The notes under the pieces: model-generated
Database searches by the model: none
What the model saw: the letters and a program-made list of their open reading frames with translations, nothing else
What the model was told of the DNA's origin: nothing
DNA from: Periplaneta americana
Lineage: Eukaryota > Arthropoda > Insecta > Blattodea > Blattidae
DNA length: 64,000 nt
Assembly (NCBI RefSeq): GCF_040183065.1
Contig: NC_091128.1
Coordinates: 171,341,244-171,405,243 of the forward strand
Direction: 5' to 3'
Translations under genes and position numbers: made by a program
In this document: positions 43,701-49,700 of the stretch, piece by piece
How the letters are laid out: each line of letters starts with the position of its first letter
Position numbering within the stretch: the stretch's first letter is position 1

Positions 43701-46700
43701 ACAGGTGAACGGGACAGTTGTCGCATAAGAACGTCAACATGCAGGTTTGCAGTTCAGAGTAGTGAAGTGCAGGTACAATGCTGAAAGTGGAACCAACTAA
43801 CAATACAAAATTGAAAGACTATATTTCTAAAAGCTCCAGATCGAGTATCAAAATTCAGGAAACAATTCCCTTAATTGTCACTTCCCCCATGTCCAGTTCT
43901 TAAGAGATGGGAGTCATGGTTAGAAGCTTGCAATTATTACGCACATCACCTCCAATCTGTGAAGAAATTGGTCCAACCTTTCGATCCCGATGACGTGGCT
44001 GCGATTCAAATACGCCAGGAACTGCTAAATGATAGAACAATCGAAAAAGAAGTCACGGATATTAAGTCAAATTTTTTATATTTACCGGATGCCATTATTC
44101 GATTAGAAAAGTCAGGAGTATAACTAGTTGAGCAAATAAATATTATGGGGACTATTGTAAATAAACTGAGTGCAGTAGAAGGTGAAGTAGGAAAACGTGT
44201 TGGTGAAAAAATGAACATAGTTTTGATTAAAAATGATAGGTACAGTATTCTTAGTCGGATTTCAGATGTACTAACAAAGATGTGTCCCAATGACGTCATT
44301 CAACATGTGAATTTAATTGACGTATCTTGTTTCAAGTACTCTCCAATTGTCTCTGCAGATGTTAAAAAATTTCCTTCCTTGCAACAGAGCGAAGTTGTAT
44401 TTTGAAAATTTGAAAATGATATTTACTATTTATTATAACAAGGCACAGCAGGAATAATTGTTTCATCAACAAAACATAGCATTAATTGAAAATGCCATTT
44501 CGTTTGCTTCTACATTTTGTTCAACATTTAATGATACTGTATTAGGCTATGTTGTGAACATTGTAGTATATTGCATATATTGTAAATACTGTAATGTACG
44601 TTGTATACATATTACATATTTCATGATATTGTAAATAAAGGTTTTAATTTAACACGCTCCTGACAGAAAAACACACATATTCAGAGGCGAGTTCCATACA
44701 GAAGACAACTGTGTATCAGCCATCAATGTTTCCACTGACACGCGAGGATGTAGAGATTGATATTTAATTATGTATATATTTGTAATATTGTTTATTGGTG
44801 TCTTGTGGTTGCCAAGAAAAACACATGTAGTTCAAAATGAAATGCAGATTATGTATGTAGGCCACTATAAGTCATTAAACTATAACATTTGTTTATTCTG
44901 AAATACGTTTACTGCACATTGCGTGTAAGTTTGTATGAAGTGGACTGTACTCGTCCACGCTGCTCGCTTGACAGTCACTGAGCTACGAGTATCTAGACTG
45001 CGTTTCACCATTCGTTATCATCATCATATCCGTCACGTATTAGACCCTACAGGATCTGTTACGGTCTCATGCCAGCGCTTTCGTGGTCTTCCGAATTTCC
45101 TCTTTCCTCTTGGTACATAAGTAAGAATCTGTTTAGGCCATCTAGTGCGATCCATCCTTTCGACATGTTTTTGCACTGAAGTCGATATTGTTGAACAAAA
45201 TTAACTATAGGATTCATTTTGAGTTCCTGCAATATGTCCACATTTTTACGGTGTTCCAGCAAAGAGCATCCCGCTGTTCGTCTCATGAACCTCATTTCCA
45301 CTGTCGTCAGCCTTTGCTCATCAGCTTTTCTGATTGTCCATGCCTCGCTACCGTAAGTGAGGACCGGTCGAGCTAGTGTTTTATATACCTTTAGCCTTGT
45401 ATGCTTCTGAACATGGGAGGATTTGAAGACGGCGTTAATGACACCATTGATTTTTATAAATTTAGATATTTTATTTGACATATCTTCATCAGTGATATAA
45501 GAGAGGTTATAACCTAAATAGTTAAATGAGTTAACACGTTCAATTAAAGTATTATTTATCATGATCTTACTTGGAATTGGGTTCTCTCCCACTGGACTAC
45601 TGTGCGACAGGCTTGTAACCTATCCACAGGAACTCCATATTACCATTCGTTATAATACTCCAAATTCCTTTCCCTGATTATAAGTTATATGAATATAAAA
45701 CCGATATGTGCCATATCTGTCCCAGTATGTGGAAAGGGGTTAATACGGAGGTTGAGGGAAAACCCCAGAAAAAACGTCAACCAGGTAATTTGCCCCAACC
45801 AGGATTTGAACTCGGGTCCGCTCGTTTCATGGTCAGACATGCTAACCGCCACTCTACAGCATAATGTACATTACTCTCGGTTTTGTGAACACGACATGCA
45901 ACTTTCGCAGCTGCAGTAGGAAAGTAGAGATATGTGACTACTTACTTCTTATTTTCACGGTCGTAAAGGAAGTTGCTAGGTTTGATGTCTCGGTGGATGA
46001 TGTTGAAGGAATGAACCCTGCGCAGAGCAATGAACAGGTTGAGCATGTAGTCGCGCGTCTCTGACACAGTCATGTCATGCATGTAATCCTGCCAAACAAG
46101 CACAACCAGTACTCAATTATTACATTTCCGTGTGCAGCAAGAGTCTGATTTTCCCCTGCATACTCAAGACATTCAGACATGGTAAACAGAAATAAATTAC
46201 TTGAAATTTTATTACCTAATCAAATTATTTCTTCTGCAATTTGTAACATTTATAATAACCAAATTACAATCAATCTAAAAATTAGAAACTAGAAAGTTGA
46301 ATTTTTTTTCTTAGAAAACTAGTTTTCTAAATGCAAAAAGCAGTAGTATACTAGTAATAGAGGAGAATTGTTGCATGGAAAAATCATTTGAATTACGAAA
46401 ATTAGACCAATATTTATATGATGTTAAATAATACAATAAAAAATTAATAACTCAAAAATTAATTGAGATATCTGAATGAAAATTTGTATGATGCATGCCC
46501 ATATAGCCTGTAATACACGATAAAAATGTCTGTTTCATAGGACTGAAAATATTTGTCTAATGGGTAGTACATGATATTTACTATCGTTGACTGAGCAGAA
46601 AACAAGAAAGTGGTGAACAAAACTACGGATTAAGTAATTAAAAACATTCGGGCTCTGGCTTCCCAGTAGCGGTCGACTTCCTTGGAGGATTTCAGAGCAG

Positions 46701-49700
46701 GGCATTTTGCAAGATGTTGTCTATCCATGTCTTCCTGTTGACGGCACAAAATGCAGGATGCTGATGGAAGGATGCCAAGACGATTGAGGTGTTTACCCAG
46801 GATGTCATGTTCAGTGTTAAGACGAAAGCTTGCAACTGCCAGTCTTCTGGGTTCAGGAGATATATCCTTCAGTAATTTCCTACGTTGTTGCGAAATGTTT
46901 ATGTCCAATTCTTGTTGGTGATCGTTTTTTTGTAGTTGCTTGATATATTGTTTTAATGAGCTAAATGACAAAGGTTTCTGTGGGTTTATTTTGAGATTGG
47001 ACTGAAAATATAGAAGTCACAAATTTCAGAGCTCCATCACCTTAATTACCAGAGCCTGAATATGAGGTAAAAAAGGGGAGTATGACTTTAATATGAAAAA
47101 GAATATAAGACCTGTGAGTACATAACGTATAAATTATGTTACAGACTAATACGAGTAACTCCAATATTTTGCACAGACAGTATTTCTCTCCCTCCTTCCC
47201 ATCACTTGTGATGCTCCTTTTTAGTGACCAGTGGATGGAAGGCAGTGCTTTCCCCCTCTGTGCATGTTGGGGCCACGTAGTAACTTCTGCAGACAGTTGA
47301 AACTTCTATGTGTCATGAATAGAGAGCGGAATTTTAGGCCCTAAAAAGTGGCATTTTAGGCGCCTAAAATAGGCTCTTAAACTCCTTTATTTAGACTCTA
47401 TAAAATAAAAATAGGTTTCTTTTTTTATTAAAGATGTCACTAATATAAGATTCATCATTTATTTAATACAAAATTCTAGGCCCGAAAGAAACTTCCACAC
47501 ATTTCACATTTTACAAGGGTACACCAGCGAATAGGGATTATAAAGAATGGACACTTCGCGTCGGTACCTTTGATGTAGCCGGACTGATTTCAATGACCTT
47601 CAAGCCAGCTAGAGCGTGAGATTCTGCTTTCTCCCTAGAGTTGGCGCTGACATCACACCAGCTAGCAGTCGACACAGCGGAAATATAACACATACAATTA
47701 ATACATCTAGGTACATTATGTACTCAAATAAATAAATTGGATCCATAAAACAATAAATCCTTCATTAACTGTAATGTCTAGACTCTAGAGTTCCTTTATA
47801 ATGAGAGTTCAGACGTTGACCCCTACAACAATTAAAATATGTAATGATTTGATAGCACTGAAAATGAAAAAACAAAACTCTTACGAGAAGTAAAACCATA
47901 TACCTATATTATATTATATACAAATATTAAACGAATTCGATACTTAATTTTATAATGTATTGTATTATTTTATAATATAATTTATGATATCTGAAATATA
48001 AAATATTATTATTACAACTAGTTTGTCACTGAGAAATAAGGAAAAGCTGTTAACTTGAATTTATTTGAAGCAAAGCGTTACTGGATTATGCAATAAGGTA
48101 GGCGATGTTTGGATCCTGTGCCTTAATTCTATTCTCAATTATTATCTTAGTGTATACTCAATTACACTAACCTCTAGCGCTTGAAAGTGGAACTAGCCGC
48201 TGGCGCACAGAGAAACAAAACACAGGAAAATTCGCTCAGTGTCCATTCTTTATAATCCCTATTCGCTGGGTACACATGCATACACAAAATGAAGACACTT
48301 ACACTGAATCTCTTATGTGGGAGGTATGGCATAATGAATACCACACAGTCTCCCTGACGCAGACATAAGTCGATGCCACTCACATTGTCAGAGCCCCTGA
48401 AACAGATGGTGTGTGTTTAAGCAATCAAATATATTGCTCTATTCAAAATCCAATATGCATAAATATAAAAGGTTCGAAGAGAGAATAAATCACTAGTCTG
48501 GCTTCGTTTATAGAGGTATTAAGACTAAGAAAGCATTTCCAGTTTTGTCATGTAAAGGGATCCGTGATTCTATATAACAACCTCTACATCAATTTACATA
48601 GGTAATAATGAATTTGATTTCATTCTAAAAATGCCTTCATATTATGAAAGCAATTCTTTATAGATCACAAGTCCTAAAATACGTCTTCTGTAATTTGAGG
48701 ATTGCTATGTATTCCCCCGCAATATAGGTTATTTCAACATGGAGTCTTCTACTAGAACCACATGCAGAGATTTCTTTTTGTAATCCTATGACGTTTAAGT
48801 GATCAGATCTTACTGACATGATAAAGGCTGAACTACAAGTATTTCACAACTTCAATCAACCATGCAGTGAATAAAAATAATACAACACTACTACTGCTAC
48901 TAGAGAGTTCAGGCTAATAAATTGTCTGTTAAATGTTGTTGTTTTCTAATGCCAGGCATTTGACAATAAAGTCATTTGACCTCTTGCACTCCAATACTTT
49001 TCAAAGATATTATCATGACTAGCCACTGAAGCACAGATTTTGAGGTGTTCCGAATCCATTTCTTGGTTTGAGTTGCACAATGAGCAGTTAGGGGATTGAT
49101 ATATTCCAATTCTATGCAGGTGCTTGGCCAAACAATCATGGCCTGTTGCCAATCTAAATGCAACTACAGACGATTTTCGTGGTAAATCGGGAATTAACTG
49201 CGGATTTTCATGCAGAGAGTTCCATTTTTTCCCTTGAGATTGAAAAATATTGGAGTGCAAGAGGTCAAATGACTTTATTGTCAAACGCCTGGCATTAGAA
49301 AACAACAACAAACAACAACAACAACATAGTTTTCGCAGTGATCACAATAGCCTATATCTCTAGAGTGGTGTGCTACAATTCTGAGGTTATTTTCAATTAT
49401 TTGAGTAACATCAAGAATCACTGACAGAGTAGGTATGGTTTGTTTAGGCTTTTGATGTGCTTTTTCATAATATCCTATTTCGCGGATAGGTACACAGATT
49501 TACCCTGAACCGAAGAAAGAAGTGCTTTCCCGCGTGATTTCGTGTGCAAATGTCTAGGAAAATCACTGATCAGATATATAAGAAATGAAGGTATTTGAGA
49601 TGGTCTGAGTGGGTTTATGGTTTAGTTTTCGCAGTGATCACAATATCTCTCTAGAGTGGTGTGCTACAATTTTGAGTTTATTTTCAATTATTTTAAGTAG

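Larger units (their letters stand above)
43434..45738. mobile_element. piggyBac-like element, TTAA target duplication
   Basis: The left end CCCCTTACTGCATA and the right end TATGTGGAAAGGGG are imperfect inverted repeats flanked by TTAA on both sides. GTGCCATATCTGTYCCAGTA occurs near both ends. No piggyBac transposase is visible. The cargo is a hAT-type fragment and a LINE. The empty site is provided by the split SINE. Confidence 0.78.
43305..45865 (-). mobile_element. SINE split in two by a piggyBac-like insertion
   Basis: The 3' part (43305-43430: GGTTATTTTACGACAG, AGTTACCTAGTATTTGCT) and the head (45742-45865: GAGGGAAAACCCCAG and the B box) belong to one copy of the 7868-8128 family. They are rejoined exactly at the TTAA left by the insertion. 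Confidence 0.85.
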
